Source of the DNA: an uncultured Dorea sp. | Lineage (GTDB): Bacteria; Bacillota; Clostridia; Lachnospirales; Lachnospiraceae | Assembly (NCBI GenBank): GCA_910584615.1 | Contig: CAJUAM010000042.1 | Location: forward strand, 1 to 25,698 | Length of the DNA stretch: 25,698 nucleotides | Direction: 5' to 3' | Shown: positions 7,775-16,991 of the stretch, piece by piece | How positions within the stretch are numbered: the stretch's first letter is position 1 | Layout: each line of letters begins with the position of its first letter | The notes under the pieces: model-generated | The model's input: the letters and a program-made list of their open reading frames with translations, nothing else | What the model was told of the DNA's origin: nothing | Database searches by the model: none | Translations under genes and position numbers: made by a program

Positions 7775-10201
7775 TCACAGCATTTTTTTCAGTGTATCAA
7801 ACAGCACATTCACGTCAACCGGCTTTGATATGTGCGAATTCATACCACACTCAAAAGCCTTCTTCTTATCTTCGTCAAACGCATTGGCTGTCATGGCAAC
7901 GATGGGGATACCGGCAAGTTCTTTATTATCAAGCTGCCTGATTTCCTTTGTCGCCGTGTATCCATCCATAACCGGCATCTGCACATCCATCAGGATGAGC
8001 TTGTAATATCCTGGCTCTGACGCTTTCATCATATCTACGGCTTTCTTCCCGTCTTCTGCTTCCTCTATCTCAAATCCGGCTTCCGACAGAATCTCCATCG
8101 CGATCTCCCGGTTCAGCTCATTATCCTCAACAAGAAGTATCCTTCCGCCCATCACTGCCTCTTCAAATGAAACAGAAGACTCCTTTTTCTCCTTCCCAAG
8201 TCTAAGTACCTGAACTAAACATCTTGTAAACTCAGAAATAAACAACGGCTTACTGCAGAATGCACTAATTCCCGCTTCCTTTGCTTCCTCCTCTATATCT
8301 GCCCAGTCATAAGCTGTGAGCACGATAATAGGCACATCTTCTCCCACCTCGCTGCGAAGCTTCTTTGCCAGCTCAACGCCGCTCATATCAGGCATAAGCC
8401 AGTCAATAACGTATACTTTGTATTCGTCGTGACGTCTGATCGCCTGTTTTGTTCGCAGTAGTGCCTCTTTTCCATTCAACGTCCATTCAGCACGTATTCC
8501 AATTTCAAGCAGCATCTGGCTTACACTGTCACAGGTATTGAAATCATCATCTACAACAAGAGCACGAATACCTTCAAGTTCCTCAATCTTGATATCCTTT
8601 TGTGAAGTTTCGGCCAGCTTAAAAGGTATGGTAACGATAAATTCCGATCCTTCATTCTGCTTACTATATACCTCTATTGTCCCGCCCATTGCCTCCACGA
8701 TATTCTTCGTGATGGGCATGCCAAGTCCTGTCCCCTGAATACCGCTCACTGTCGTGGTCTTTTCACGCTCAAACGGCTCGAATATACGCTGCACAAATTC
8801 CTCGCTCATGCCGATACCATTATCCTTAACCTGTATCTCATACAGCGTCCGTTCTTTACTGCCGCCCTCCTTCTCCAGAATCCGCGCACTGACACTTCCT
8901 CCCGGTTTTGTAAATTTAATGGCATTCCCAAGAAGGTTTAAAAGCACCTGATTCAGACGCAGCCGGTCACAGACTACATTCTCATCATATACATTTACTG
9001 TATCAATAGAAAAATCCAGATTTTTTTCTCTCACATCTACCTGAAGGATATTCCGAATCTCATGCATGATTTCCGGCAGATTGCAGTCCGCTTCATTCAA
9101 ATGAAGCTTTCCGCTCTCGATCCGGCTCATCTCCAGAACATCGTTGATCAAAGACAAAAGATGATTACTGGAAGACATGATCTTTGAAAGATAGTCCTTT
9201 ACCCTCTCTTTGTTTTCCAAATGTGTATTTGCAAGGGATGTAAAGCCTATAATAGCATTCATAGGCGTCCGTATATCATGTGACATATTAGAGAGGAAAG
9301 TCGTCTTGGCACTGCTTGCCTGCTTTGCCTGCGCAAGGGCATCCGCCAGTATCTGCTGCTGTTTCATCTCATTTTCCACTATATCTGTTATAATTCTCTT
9401 CGCAATTACAACACGGCTCCCAAACCGCTCATCCTTTACCTTCGCAAAGCGGAACTGGATATAATTCTTCTCCCCGTTCACATTATTCCGTATATTGATA
9501 TCATAACACTGCTTATCCGAAAGCTCCCGCCTGATATTTTCAAGAAGCGTGGTTTCCTTCCACCGTTCCTTGTCCTCCTCAGAGACATATTCCATGTAAG
9601 CATCGACCGCATCTTGATATCTTTCATGCCGCGCGAGAGTCGTCTTGATCTCCATAGAAGGATCAGCCTTGTAAATACTCATCCTCCCATCATCCGGATT
9701 AAACAAAGATATGAAATTATAATCACTGCTCAAACCAGATATGATCTCATACGCCTCTTCCAGTTCATTCTTCCGCGCCAGATCATGTCCTGTGTCTTCA
9801 TCAATACTCCGAAAACCGACAACCACCCGGTCTGCTTCCCCAGCCTCTCCGATCCGGGCAATCCTAAGCTGATAATACTGAATCTTTCCCTTAAGGACAA
9901 TCCTGTAATTGACAGAATAAAAGGGCTGACTTAAAAGCTTTTCCCGAACATACTCAGGATCTGTCATACAGAGCACGTTCTCTTTATCAGGATCATAAAC
10001 CAGCGCATTCACATAAGCCCGAAGCGCCTTTCCAAAATCATCTCCTTTTAAATATTCACTGAACAGAGCCTTCCTTTCATCACTCATACGAAAGTTCACA
10101 AAACTGCTGTTGTTATAGTCAACCAAATAGACGATCACATAATCCTGACTCAGACCCATAGCAATCTCCATATGGATATCATGTTCCTTACCTGATCTCA
10201 T
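7775..10201 (-). CDS. soluble hybrid histidine kinase with two receiver domains
   Basis: This is an 808-aa hybrid sensor kinase. The N-terminal 290 residues hold two PAS-like sensing regions and no membrane segment. The kinase core has the acceptor His308 in SNMSHDIRTPMNAIIGF, NLLGNAIKFT, VKDNGIGMSEEFVQRIFEPFE and GTGLGMPITKNIVEAMGG. Two intact receivers follow: the first has VVDDD and Asp600 in VIDWLMPDMSG, the second LLVEDN and Asp739 in LILMDVQMPVMDG. No output domain or Hpt domain is fused, so an unlinked partner is needed for a full relay. The start is the ATG after GGAGGGG; an ATG 21 bases upstream has no ribosome site. It lies 26 bp after pcrA and is probably cotranscribed with it. Confidence 0.93.
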   Translation of the reverse strand: MRSGKEHDIHMEIAMGLSQDYVIVYLVDYNNSSFVNFRMSDERKALFSEYLKGDDFGKALRAYVNALVYDPDKENVLCMTDPEYVREKLLSQPFYSVNYRIVLKGKIQYYQLRIARIGEAGEADRVVVGFRSIDEDTGHDLARKNELEEAYEIISGLSSDYNFISLFNPDDGRMSIYKADPSMEIKTTLARHERYQDAVDAYMEYVSEEDKERWKETTLLENIRRELSDKQCYDINIRNNVNGEKNYIQFRFAKVKDERFGSRVVIAKRIITDIVENEMKQQQILADALAQAKQASSAKTTFLSNMSHDIRTPMNAIIGFTSLANTHLENKERVKDYLSKIMSSSNHLLSLINDVLEMSRIESGKLHLNEADCNLPEIMHEIRNILQVDVREKNLDFSIDTVNVYDENVVCDRLRLNQVLLNLLGNAIKFTKPGGSVSARILEKEGGSKERTLYEIQVKDNGIGMSEEFVQRIFEPFEREKTTTVSGIQGTGLGMPITKNIVEAMGGTIEVYSKQNEGSEFIVTIPFKLAETSQKDIKIEELEGIRALVVDDDFNTCDSVSQMLLEIGIRAEWTLNGKEALLRTKQAIRRHDEYKVYVIDWLMPDMSGVELAKKLRSEVGEDVPIIVLTAYDWADIEEEAKEAGISAFCSKPLFISEFTRCLVQVLRLGKEKKESSVSFEEAVMGGRILLVEDNELNREIAMEILSEAGFEIEEAEDGKKAVDMMKASEPGYYKLILMDVQMPVMDGYTATKEIRQLDNKELAGIPIVAMTANAFDEDKKKAFECGMNSHISKPVDVNVLFDTLKKML

Positions 10202-10227
10202 CTTTTCACCCCTCCATTCCATCCTTT

Positions 10228-12480
10228 TTATATTTTTTCAAGTCTTGCAAATCCGGCAAACATCTTTTTTATGCCTGCCCTGTCAAAATCTACTGTAACC
10301 TCAAAGTCACGGCCTCCTTCTACGATATTCATGACTGTTCCCTCTCCGAATTTGATATGGCATACCCGCTCTCCGATTCCATAGCCAAGGCCTCCTGACA
10401 GCTTTCCAAACTGCTTCATAGGTTTTTGCGCAGTAAATGCCTGTGCCTTAAAAGCCTGCTTTGCCTGCCTGTACGCTGCCTGCTTCGCAGATTCAAAATC
10501 CGCTCCGACTGATTCATTTAATGATTCTTTTTTAGTCGTTTCCCCGGCAGACACAAACTCTTTCGGAATCTCCTTTAAAAAACGGGACATCCTGTTATAC
10601 TGTGTCTCACCGCGCACCATCCTTTTTCTCGAACACGTAAGGGTAAGCTGCTTTTGTGCTCTTGTTATCCCCACATAACAAAGACGCCTTTCTTCCTCCA
10701 GTTCATCAGGATCGTCAGCCGTCACCGATAAGTAACTGGGAAACAGTCCATCTTCCATGCCCGCCAGATATACATGTGGAAATTCCAGGCCCTTGGCACT
10801 GTGAAGAGTCATAAGCATCACATAATCCGTGCTTTCATCCAGACTGTCAATATCTGCCACAAGCGCGACTTCTTCCAAAAATCCGCTCAAAGACGCCGGT
10901 TCATCCTGATCCTTGCAAGCCTCTTCATAAGCTGTGATCTTACTTAGAAGTTCATCAATATTTTCAATCCTGGCTTTGGCATCCTCATCATCCTCCGCTT
11001 CAAGACTCTCTATATAACCAGTTTCTTCCAGTATCTCATCCATCAGATCAGAAATACTCATATCCTTCGCATCCACTTTAAAATGTTCAATGAGCGCCAC
11101 AAAAGATTCAAGTTTTTTCGCCCCGCGCCCAATCCCCGGGATCAGCTCTGCTCCCCTTAATGCCTCATAAAAACTGATGTCACGGGAATTTGCGTACTCC
11201 TGGACCCGGTTGATACTTGTAAGGCCGATCCCCCGTTTCGGCACATTTATGATCCTTCTGACAGCCAGATCGTCCCTGCCGTTATCTACCGTCTTCAGAT
11301 AGGAAAGTAAGTCCTTGATCTCTCGTCTTGCATAAAAGTTAATCCCGCCTACAATCTTATAAGGAACATTTGCCGTGACAAGCTTCTCTTCAAACGTTCG
11401 TGACTGGGCATTCGTCCGGTAAAGGACTGCATTACTATTATATGTACAATCACCATTATTTACATTCTTTTTAATATCAGAAACGATAAATTCTGCCTCA
11501 TCATAAGCTGTGTCAAACTGGCAAAGCATAAGCTTTTCTCCCTCGCCGTTATCTGTCCAGAGAGACTTTTCCTTTCTGCCTGTGTTGTTTCGGATCACTC
11601 CATTAGCCGCATTTAAGATATTTCCCGTAGAACGGTAATTCTGCTCCAGTTTGACCACCTTGGAATCTGAAAAAAACTCTTCAAAATTCAATATATTTTT
11701 AATATTGGCCCCGCGGAACTTATAGATCGACTGGTCATCATCCCCCACAACGCACAGATTCCGGTACTCTGAAGCCAATAGCCTTACCAGTTCAAACTGC
11801 ACTGTATTAGTATCCTGATACTCGTCTACCATAATATACCGGAAACGGTTCTGATAATAAGCAAGCACATCCTTATTCGTATGGAACAACTGTACAGTCT
11901 TCACAAGCAGATCGTCAAAATCCAATGCATTATTGGAACGGAGCTGCTTTTCATACTCCTCATAAACTTGTGCCTGTTTTAAAAGCATATAATCCCCGCC
12001 CGCCTGGAGACGGAATTCTTCTGTTGAAATAAGCTCATTTTTCGCATGGGAAATAACACCAAGAAGCGTCCTTTCGCGAAGCTGTTTCGTATCGATCCCA
12101 AGAAGCCTGCATACATCCCTCATAAGCGTCTTCTGGTCATCCGCATCATAGATCGTAAAATTGGTATCAAACCCAAGAAGCTCGATATGCCGTCTCAGAA
12201 TACGCACACACATGGAATGGAAGGTGCTCACCCACACACTCTCAGAGCCAACCCCCACAAGCTTGTCTACTCTTTCTCTCATCTCGCCCGCCGCTTTGTT
12301 TGTAAATGTAATAGCAAGGATATTCCACGGATTGATCCCTTTTTCCTCTATCAGGTAAGCGATTCTGTGAGTAAGGACCCTTGTCTTTCCTGACCCTGCT
12401 CCTGCAAGGATAAGAAGCGGACCGTCTGTATGATATACCGCCTCCTGCTGTTTATCGTTCAATATATCGTATATTCCCAA
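10228..12480 (-). CDS. pcrA: ATP-dependent DNA helicase PcrA (UvrD/Rep family)
   Basis: This is a superfamily 1A 3'-5' DNA helicase for repair and replication restart, 750 aa, the usual PcrA length. Motifs in order: Q-motif LNDKQQEAV, Walker A LAGAGSGKT, motif II VDEYQDTN, motif III GDDDQSIYKFRGA, motif IV LEQNYRSTGNI, LMTLHSAKGLEFPHVYLAGMEDGLFP, and motif VI RRLCYVGITRAQ. The C-terminus has the small Tudor-like domain (GERVCHIKFGEGTVMNIVEG) that contacts RNA polymerase in PcrA. I place the start at TTG (12480), giving M-GIYDILNDKQ, because AAAGGA lies 9 nt upstream. The ATG at 12498 has no ribosome site and lies within about 10 nt of the predicted transcript start. Confidence 0.95.
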   Translation of the reverse strand: MGIYDILNDKQQEAVYHTDGPLLILAGAGSGKTRVLTHRIAYLIEEKGINPWNILAITFTNKAAGEMRERVDKLVGVGSESVWVSTFHSMCVRILRRHIELLGFDTNFTIYDADDQKTLMRDVCRLLGIDTKQLRERTLLGVISHAKNELISTEEFRLQAGGDYMLLKQAQVYEEYEKQLRSNNALDFDDLLVKTVQLFHTNKDVLAYYQNRFRYIMVDEYQDTNTVQFELVRLLASEYRNLCVVGDDDQSIYKFRGANIKNILNFEEFFSDSKVVKLEQNYRSTGNILNAANGVIRNNTGRKEKSLWTDNGEGEKLMLCQFDTAYDEAEFIVSDIKKNVNNGDCTYNSNAVLYRTNAQSRTFEEKLVTANVPYKIVGGINFYARREIKDLLSYLKTVDNGRDDLAVRRIINVPKRGIGLTSINRVQEYANSRDISFYEALRGAELIPGIGRGAKKLESFVALIEHFKVDAKDMSISDLMDEILEETGYIESLEAEDDEDAKARIENIDELLSKITAYEEACKDQDEPASLSGFLEEVALVADIDSLDESTDYVMLMTLHSAKGLEFPHVYLAGMEDGLFPSYLSVTADDPDELEEERRLCYVGITRAQKQLTLTCSRKRMVRGETQYNRMSRFLKEIPKEFVSAGETTKKESLNESVGADFESAKQAAYRQAKQAFKAQAFTAQKPMKQFGKLSGGLGYGIGERVCHIKFGEGTVMNIVEGGRDFEVTVDFDRAGIKKMFAGFARLEKI

Positions 12481-12515
12481 CGTATTGTATCCTTTCATTT
12501 GTTATTAACGTATAT

Positions 12516-12544
12516 ATTTTACCATGTCATTTAACCGTTGTAAA
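12516..12544 (-). promoter_or_regulatory. promoter of pcrA
   Basis: On the minus strand TTTACA (12539-12544), a 17-bp spacer and TAAAAT (12516-12521). The predicted transcript begins near 12508, which favours the TTG start of pcrA at 12480 over the ATG at 12498. Confidence 0.7.
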
Positions 12545-12572
12545 TTAAAACAAGCAGAGGTTTTTCCCCTGC
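12541..12572 (-). terminator. terminator of the ABC exporter operon
   Basis: On the minus strand GCAGGGG, an AAAAA loop and CCTCTGC form a 7-bp stem with one G-U pair (12554-12572), followed by TTGTTTTAATTT. It ends the operon just before the pcrA promoter. Confidence 0.75.
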
Positions 12573-12588
12573 CTGTAATTTTCTGTGC

Positions 12589-14523
12589 TTACGCGCTGAT
12601 CGAGTTCCCTGTATACAATTGATAATACTTTCCTTTTTCCTCGATAAGCTGGTCATGAGTTCCCCGCTCGATGATCCTTCCTTGTTCTAAGACCATAATG
12701 CAGTCGGAATTGCGCACAGTAGAAAGTCTGTGTGCAATGACAAAAGTCGTTCTGCCGTTCATAAGTTTATCCATACCATCCTGCACGATCCTCTCAGTTC
12801 TTGTATCAATGGAACTGGTTGCTTCATCAAGGATCAGTACAGGCGGATCTGCCACTGCTGCCCTCGCAATCGCAAGAAGCTGGCGCTGTCCCTGACTTAA
12901 ATTTGCTCCGTCGCCAGTCAGCATTGTATCATATCCATCCGGAAGTCTGCGGATAAATCCGTCGGCATTGGCAAGCTTCGCCGCAGATACAACTTCCTCA
13001 TCTGTCGCGTTAAGTTTCCCAAACCGGATATTCTCCTTCACCGTTCCCGTAAAGAGATGGGTATCCTGCAGTACAATTCCAAGAGACCGTCTTAAATCTG
13101 CTTTCTTAATCTTATTTACATTAATTCCGTCATAACGGATCTTCCCGTCTTGTATATCATAAAAACGGTTGATCAGATTGGTGATAGTAGTCTTTCCTGC
13201 TCCCGTGGACCCTACAAAAGCAATCTTTTGTCCGGGCTGCGCAAACAGTTTCACATCATGGAGCACGATCTTATCATCATTGTATCCAAAGTCTACGCCG
13301 TCAAACACCACGTCTCCTCTGACCTCCACATAATCCACGCTCTTATCTGCCTGATGGACATGCTTCCACGCCCACCGTCCGGTACGTTTATCACTTTCTG
13401 AAAGCTTTCCGTTGTCCTCCGTCACATTTACAAGCGTCACATATCCGTCATCAACTTCTGTCTCCTCGTCCAAAAGCCTGAAAATACGGTCCGCGCCTGC
13501 CATCGCCATAATAACCGCGTTAAGCTGCTGGCTGATCTGGTTGATAGGCATACTGAAACTTTTGTTGAAAGTCAGAAAGCTGGCAAGCCCGCCCAGCGTA
13601 AATCCTCCGATTCCATTTAGCGCCAGTATCCCGCCGACAATAGAGCAGACAACATAGCTCACATTGCCGAGCTGCGCATTGATCGGTCCGAGAAAATTAG
13701 CAAACGTATTTGCTTTGTCCGCGCTGACAAACAGCCGGTCATTCAGCTCCTTAAACTCTTTTTTGCTCTCCTCTTCATGGCAGAATACCTTTACAACCTT
13801 CTGCCCGTTCATCATCTCCTCGATATGGCCATTGAGCGCCCCGATATTCGTCTGCTGCTCTATAAAGTATTTCCCGCTCTGTCCCGTCGCCTGTTTTGTA
13901 CAAAACAGCATGATCCCTACCATGATCAAAGTTACAGCCGTCAATGGGATATTGAGGATCAGCATACTGACAAATACACTGACTATCGTCACCGCACTGT
14001 TTATGATCTGCGGAATACTCTGGCTGATCATCTGACGCAGCGTATCAATGTCATTAGTATAGATTGACATAATATCTCCGTGGGAGTGGGTGTCAAAATA
14101 CTTCACCGGAAGCTTCTGCATATGTTCAAATAATTCATTCCGAAGTTCCTTTTGAGTCCCCTGAGTGATATTTACCATAATCCTGTTATAGATATATACC
14201 GCTGCCACACCCACCGCATAGAACGCCGCCACTCGGCCGATGGCACGGGCAAGGGGTGTAAAATCCGGATTATCCTTCAAAAGAAATGGCGTAATATATT
14301 CATCGATCAGATTCTTCATGAACATAGTCCCCTGTACATTGGCAAGAACTCCTACAAAAATAAGAATGATCACAACAAAATACCAGAAACCGTATCTTTT
14401 AAATACATATCCCATCAGACGTTTTATGATCTGCCCCGGATTTTTTACGGTCGGTCTCATTCCTCTCATCCTTCCTTTCGGCATTCTTCCTGAAGGCATC
14501 TGATTTTCTTTTCTTTCTTCCAT
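12589..14523 (-). CDS. ABC exporter half-transporter, catalytically complete subunit
   Basis: This is a multidrug-type ABC half-exporter of 644 aa, with six membrane segments in an N-terminal ABC-1 domain and a C-terminal nucleotide-binding domain. The leading 45 residues are basic and cytoplasmic. Walker A is GSTGAGKTT (about 438-446), Walker B LILDEATSS carries the catalytic glutamate, and the switch histidine is present in VIAHRLSTV. The signature motif is the variant LSQGQ instead of LSGGQ. It starts just after the stop of the partner gene, with GGTGAG as ribosome site. Together with the next subunit it matches heterodimeric exporters such as BmrCD or YheI/YheH, in which only one ATP site is fully active. 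The substrate is unknown; drugs or lipids are typical for the family. Confidence 0.94.
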   Translation of the reverse strand: MEERKENQMPSGRMPKGRMRGMRPTVKNPGQIIKRLMGYVFKRYGFWYFVVIILIFVGVLANVQGTMFMKNLIDEYITPFLLKDNPDFTPLARAIGRVAAFYAVGVAAVYIYNRIMVNITQGTQKELRNELFEHMQKLPVKYFDTHSHGDIMSIYTNDIDTLRQMISQSIPQIINSAVTIVSVFVSMLILNIPLTAVTLIMVGIMLFCTKQATGQSGKYFIEQQTNIGALNGHIEEMMNGQKVVKVFCHEEESKKEFKELNDRLFVSADKANTFANFLGPINAQLGNVSYVVCSIVGGILALNGIGGFTLGGLASFLTFNKSFSMPINQISQQLNAVIMAMAGADRIFRLLDEETEVDDGYVTLVNVTEDNGKLSESDKRTGRWAWKHVHQADKSVDYVEVRGDVVFDGVDFGYNDDKIVLHDVKLFAQPGQKIAFVGSTGAGKTTITNLINRFYDIQDGKIRYDGINVNKIKKADLRRSLGIVLQDTHLFTGTVKENIRFGKLNATDEEVVSAAKLANADGFIRRLPDGYDTMLTGDGANLSQGQRQLLAIARAAVADPPVLILDEATSSIDTRTERIVQDGMDKLMNGRTTFVIAHRLSTVRNSDCIMVLEQGRIIERGTHDQLIEEKGKYYQLYTGNSISA

Positions 14524-14525
14524 CT

Positions 14526-16274
14526 TTACTCACCTGCCTTTTCATCAAAATCTCCGCCGCCCTGAGTCTGGGACTCATAGACCTCGCGGTAAATCTCATT
14601 ATTCTCAAGAAGCTCCTCATGTGTACCGAATCCGTTCACACGTCCTTCTTCCATAACAATGATGCGGTCCGCATCCTGTACGCTTGAGATCCTCTGGGCG
14701 ATGATAAACTTCGTCGTGTCCGGTATCTCTTCTCTGAATGCCCGCCTGATCTTTAAATCCGTCGCCGTATCTACCGCACTGGTACTGTCATCTAAGATCA
14801 GTACTTTCGGTTTCTTAAGAAGCGCCCTTGCAATGCACAGCCGCTGCTTTTGTCCGCCTGACACATTACTTCCGCCCTGCTCTATATAAGTATGATAGCC
14901 TTCCGGAAATTTCCGGATAAATTCATCGGCGCAGGCAAGCCGGCAGGCTTCCATACATTCCTCATCCGTGGCATTTTTATCACCCCACCGGAGATTCTCT
15001 AAGATACTTCCCGAAAACAGGACATTATTCTGCAGCACGACGGCTACCTGATTCCTTAGAACTTCCATATCGTATTCCCTGACATTTAAACCGCCGACCA
15101 GTACCTCCCCTTCTGTCGCATCATACAGACGGCTGATCAGATTGACAAGACTTGTCTTCGCGCTTCCGGTCCCCCCGATGACACCAATGATCTCACCGGA
15201 GTTTACTTTTATATTGATATCTTTGAGCACCGGCTCGGTACTTTCTTTATTATAAGCAAAAACCACATTTTTAAATTCAACGCTTCCATCTGAAACATCC
15301 ATTACCGGATGTGCCGGATTCTTAAGCGTGCTGGTCTCATTAAGCACCTCTGCGATACGCTTAACACTGGCCGTACTCATGGAAATCATAACAAACACCA
15401 TAGACAGCATCATAAGGCTCATCAGGATATTCATGCAGTAGGCGAGAAGACTCATCATCTGCCCGGTTGTAAGCTCTGAGGATACGATCATCTTTGCTCC
15501 CATCCAGCTGATCAGCAGAATACAGGTGTATACCGTAGTCTGCATAAGCGGCGCATTTACAATAACATTTTTCTCCGCCTTCACAAAAATATCATAAATA
15601 TTCTGGCTTGCTTTCTTAAATTTATCAGTCTCATGCTCTTCTTTTACATACGCTTTCACAACCCGGATCGCGGACACGTTCTCCTGAACAGAGGCATTGA
15701 GCGCATCATATTTTGGAAACGCCATCATAAAATACTGGGTCGCATGACGGATAATGAAAAATAAGATCACCCCAAGGATCAATACAGCGATCAGGTAAAT
15801 ACTCGCAAGTCTGGCGTTAATAGTAAACGCGATCGCCATGGCGCACAAAAGGCTTGCCGGCGCTCTCATAAACATCCTAAGCGTCATCTGGTACGCCATC
15901 TGTATATTTGTAACGTCTGTCGTCAGACGGGTGACAAGCCCGGCTGTACTGAATTTGTCAATGTTGGCAAAGGAATACGTCTGGATGTTATTAAACATCG
16001 CTTCCCTCAGATTCTTCGCAAACCCGGCTGCTGCTTTGGCACCGTACCTTCCTCCCAGAAGACCGGCAAACAATCCTAAAAGTGCTGCCGCGATCATAAC
16101 CGCGCCCACTTTGTATATATGCGTCATATTTCCCGCATTCACACCATCGTCGATGATAGAAGCCATGAGAAAAGGAATCACCATCTCCATCGCCACTTCA
16201 AAAATCATATATATAGGCGTGGCAATCGACGCTTTCTTATATTCTTTTACTTCTTTCAGCAGTGTTCTAAGCAT
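14526..16274 (-). CDS. ABC exporter half-transporter, degenerate-site subunit
   Basis: This is the partner half-exporter, 582 aa, with an ABC-1 membrane domain (six segments within about 15-290) and a nucleotide-binding domain. Its own catalytic residues deviate: Walker A reads GGTGSAKTS, Walker B ends LILDDSTSA with Asp where catalytic Glu is usual, and the switch histidine is Gln527 (IIAQRISS). The signature VSGGQ is standard. It would thus contribute a good signature to the partner's active site while holding the degenerate site itself. The start follows GGAGG by a few bases and overlaps the end of marR by 19 nt, so regulator and exporter are translated together. Confidence 0.94.
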   Translation of the reverse strand: MLRTLLKEVKEYKKASIATPIYMIFEVAMEMVIPFLMASIIDDGVNAGNMTHIYKVGAVMIAAALLGLFAGLLGGRYGAKAAAGFAKNLREAMFNNIQTYSFANIDKFSTAGLVTRLTTDVTNIQMAYQMTLRMFMRAPASLLCAMAIAFTINARLASIYLIAVLILGVILFFIIRHATQYFMMAFPKYDALNASVQENVSAIRVVKAYVKEEHETDKFKKASQNIYDIFVKAEKNVIVNAPLMQTTVYTCILLISWMGAKMIVSSELTTGQMMSLLAYCMNILMSLMMLSMVFVMISMSTASVKRIAEVLNETSTLKNPAHPVMDVSDGSVEFKNVVFAYNKESTEPVLKDINIKVNSGEIIGVIGGTGSAKTSLVNLISRLYDATEGEVLVGGLNVREYDMEVLRNQVAVVLQNNVLFSGSILENLRWGDKNATDEECMEACRLACADEFIRKFPEGYHTYIEQGGSNVSGGQKQRLCIARALLKKPKVLILDDSTSAVDTATDLKIRRAFREEIPDTTKFIIAQRISSVQDADRIIVMEEGRVNGFGTHEELLENNEIYREVYESQTQGGGDFDEKAGE

Positions 16275-16744
16275 TCTGTTCCTCCTTTTTTACATTCCGT
16301 CTTCTGTTTTTTCAGATTTTTTTTGATCTCACCGGCTACTTTAAAAAATATCTCAAGTTCTTCTTCTTTGATATTCTCCTCAAGTATCGCATCCAGCTTT
16401 TTTATCATCATCTCTATACTCTCATGATTTTTTATTCCTTTTTCTGTCAGAGTAACTTTTTTAAGCCGTGCGTCCTGTTCTACAAATTCCCGTCTTACAT
16501 AGCCCTTTTTCTCCATAAGCTGAATAATGCTCGTTACCGTTGACCTTCCGATTGAAAATGTCTTTTCAATATCTTTCTGGAAGATATCATGCTCTCTGTT
16601 CTCATAAAGGTAGCGCATGATCCAGCCGTGCATCAGTGTAATCTCATCAATTCCCGCCGCTTTGACATGGCATGCCAGATTCTTGGTGATCATGTGATCC
16701 AGCATGTGTATCTCTGGTCCGATTGCCTTTAGTCTATGTCTCAT
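16256..16744 (-). CDS. MarR-family transcriptional regulator
   Basis: This is a winged-helix repressor of 162 aa, first gene of the exporter operon. The DNA-binding part includes IFQKDIEKTFSIGRSTVTSIIQLMEKKGYVRRE and the wing EQDARLKKVTLTEKG; helices before and after would form the dimer. The start is set at the ATG of MRHRLKAIGPE, which has GGAAGGG 8 nt upstream. An earlier ATG at 16804 has no ribosome site and lies almost at the predicted transcript start. The family usually represses its own operon and lets go on binding a small molecule, often the exporter's substrate. The inverted repeat in its promoter fits self-repression. Confidence 0.93.
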   Translation of the reverse strand: MRHRLKAIGPEIHMLDHMITKNLACHVKAAGIDEITLMHGWIMRYLYENREHDIFQKDIEKTFSIGRSTVTSIIQLMEKKGYVRREFVEQDARLKKVTLTEKGIKNHESIEMMIKKLDAILEENIKEEELEIFFKVAGEIKKNLKKQKTECKKGGTECLEHC

Positions 16745-16815
16745 CTTTACATCCCTTCCGCAAAACTTGTTCGTTTCCAAATAATTCATCTTAAAACTGT
16801 TCATCGCAGAACTAT

Positions 16816-16844
16816 ATTTTATTCATTTACTGTATGAATGTCAA
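16816..16844 (-). promoter_or_regulatory. strong promoter of the marR-ABC-ABC operon with embedded operator
   Basis: On the minus strand a perfect TTGACA (16839-16844), a 17-bp spacer and TAAAAT (16816-16821). The inverted repeat ATTCAT-7 bp-ATGAAT (16821-16839) fills the spacer, so a bound MarR dimer would block RNA polymerase. The binding protein is inferred. Confidence 0.75.
16821..16839. repeat. 19-bp inverted repeat, likely MarR operator
   Basis: Six-base arms ATTCAT and ATGAAT, seven bases apart, sit exactly between the -35 and -10 of the marR operon. The size and position suit a MarR dimer. Confidence 0.6.
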
Positions 16845-16884
16845 TACTCATCTGCATATTTAATATTTTATTTATTTTTTACTG

Positions 16885-16913
16885 TTGTCATCTAGTTTTG
16901 GATACTATATAAT
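16885..16913 (+). promoter_or_regulatory. promoter of the DUF1836 gene
   Basis: TTGTCA (16885-16890), a 17-bp spacer and a perfect TATAAT (16908-16913). It is divergent from the marR promoter, about 40 bp away. A leader of about 70 nt containing a short GC-richer patch precedes GAGGTG and the ATG at 16992. Confidence 0.7.
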
Positions 16914-16991
16914 TGATGATACCAAAGCCGCAGGTGCATAAAGCGCAGTGCGAACCGCAGTAACATATAATTTTATTGAGGTGTAAATACT

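Noticed and set aside
15153..15179. Walker A variant GGTGSAKT taken as proof of a dead transporter
   Set aside because: The lysine is kept and such variants are normal in the degenerate-site subunit of heterodimeric exporters.
15838..16326. Plus-strand frame of 162 codons opposite the ABC half-exporter
   Set aside because: It is the mirror of membrane-segment codons in a clear gene, with no start signals.
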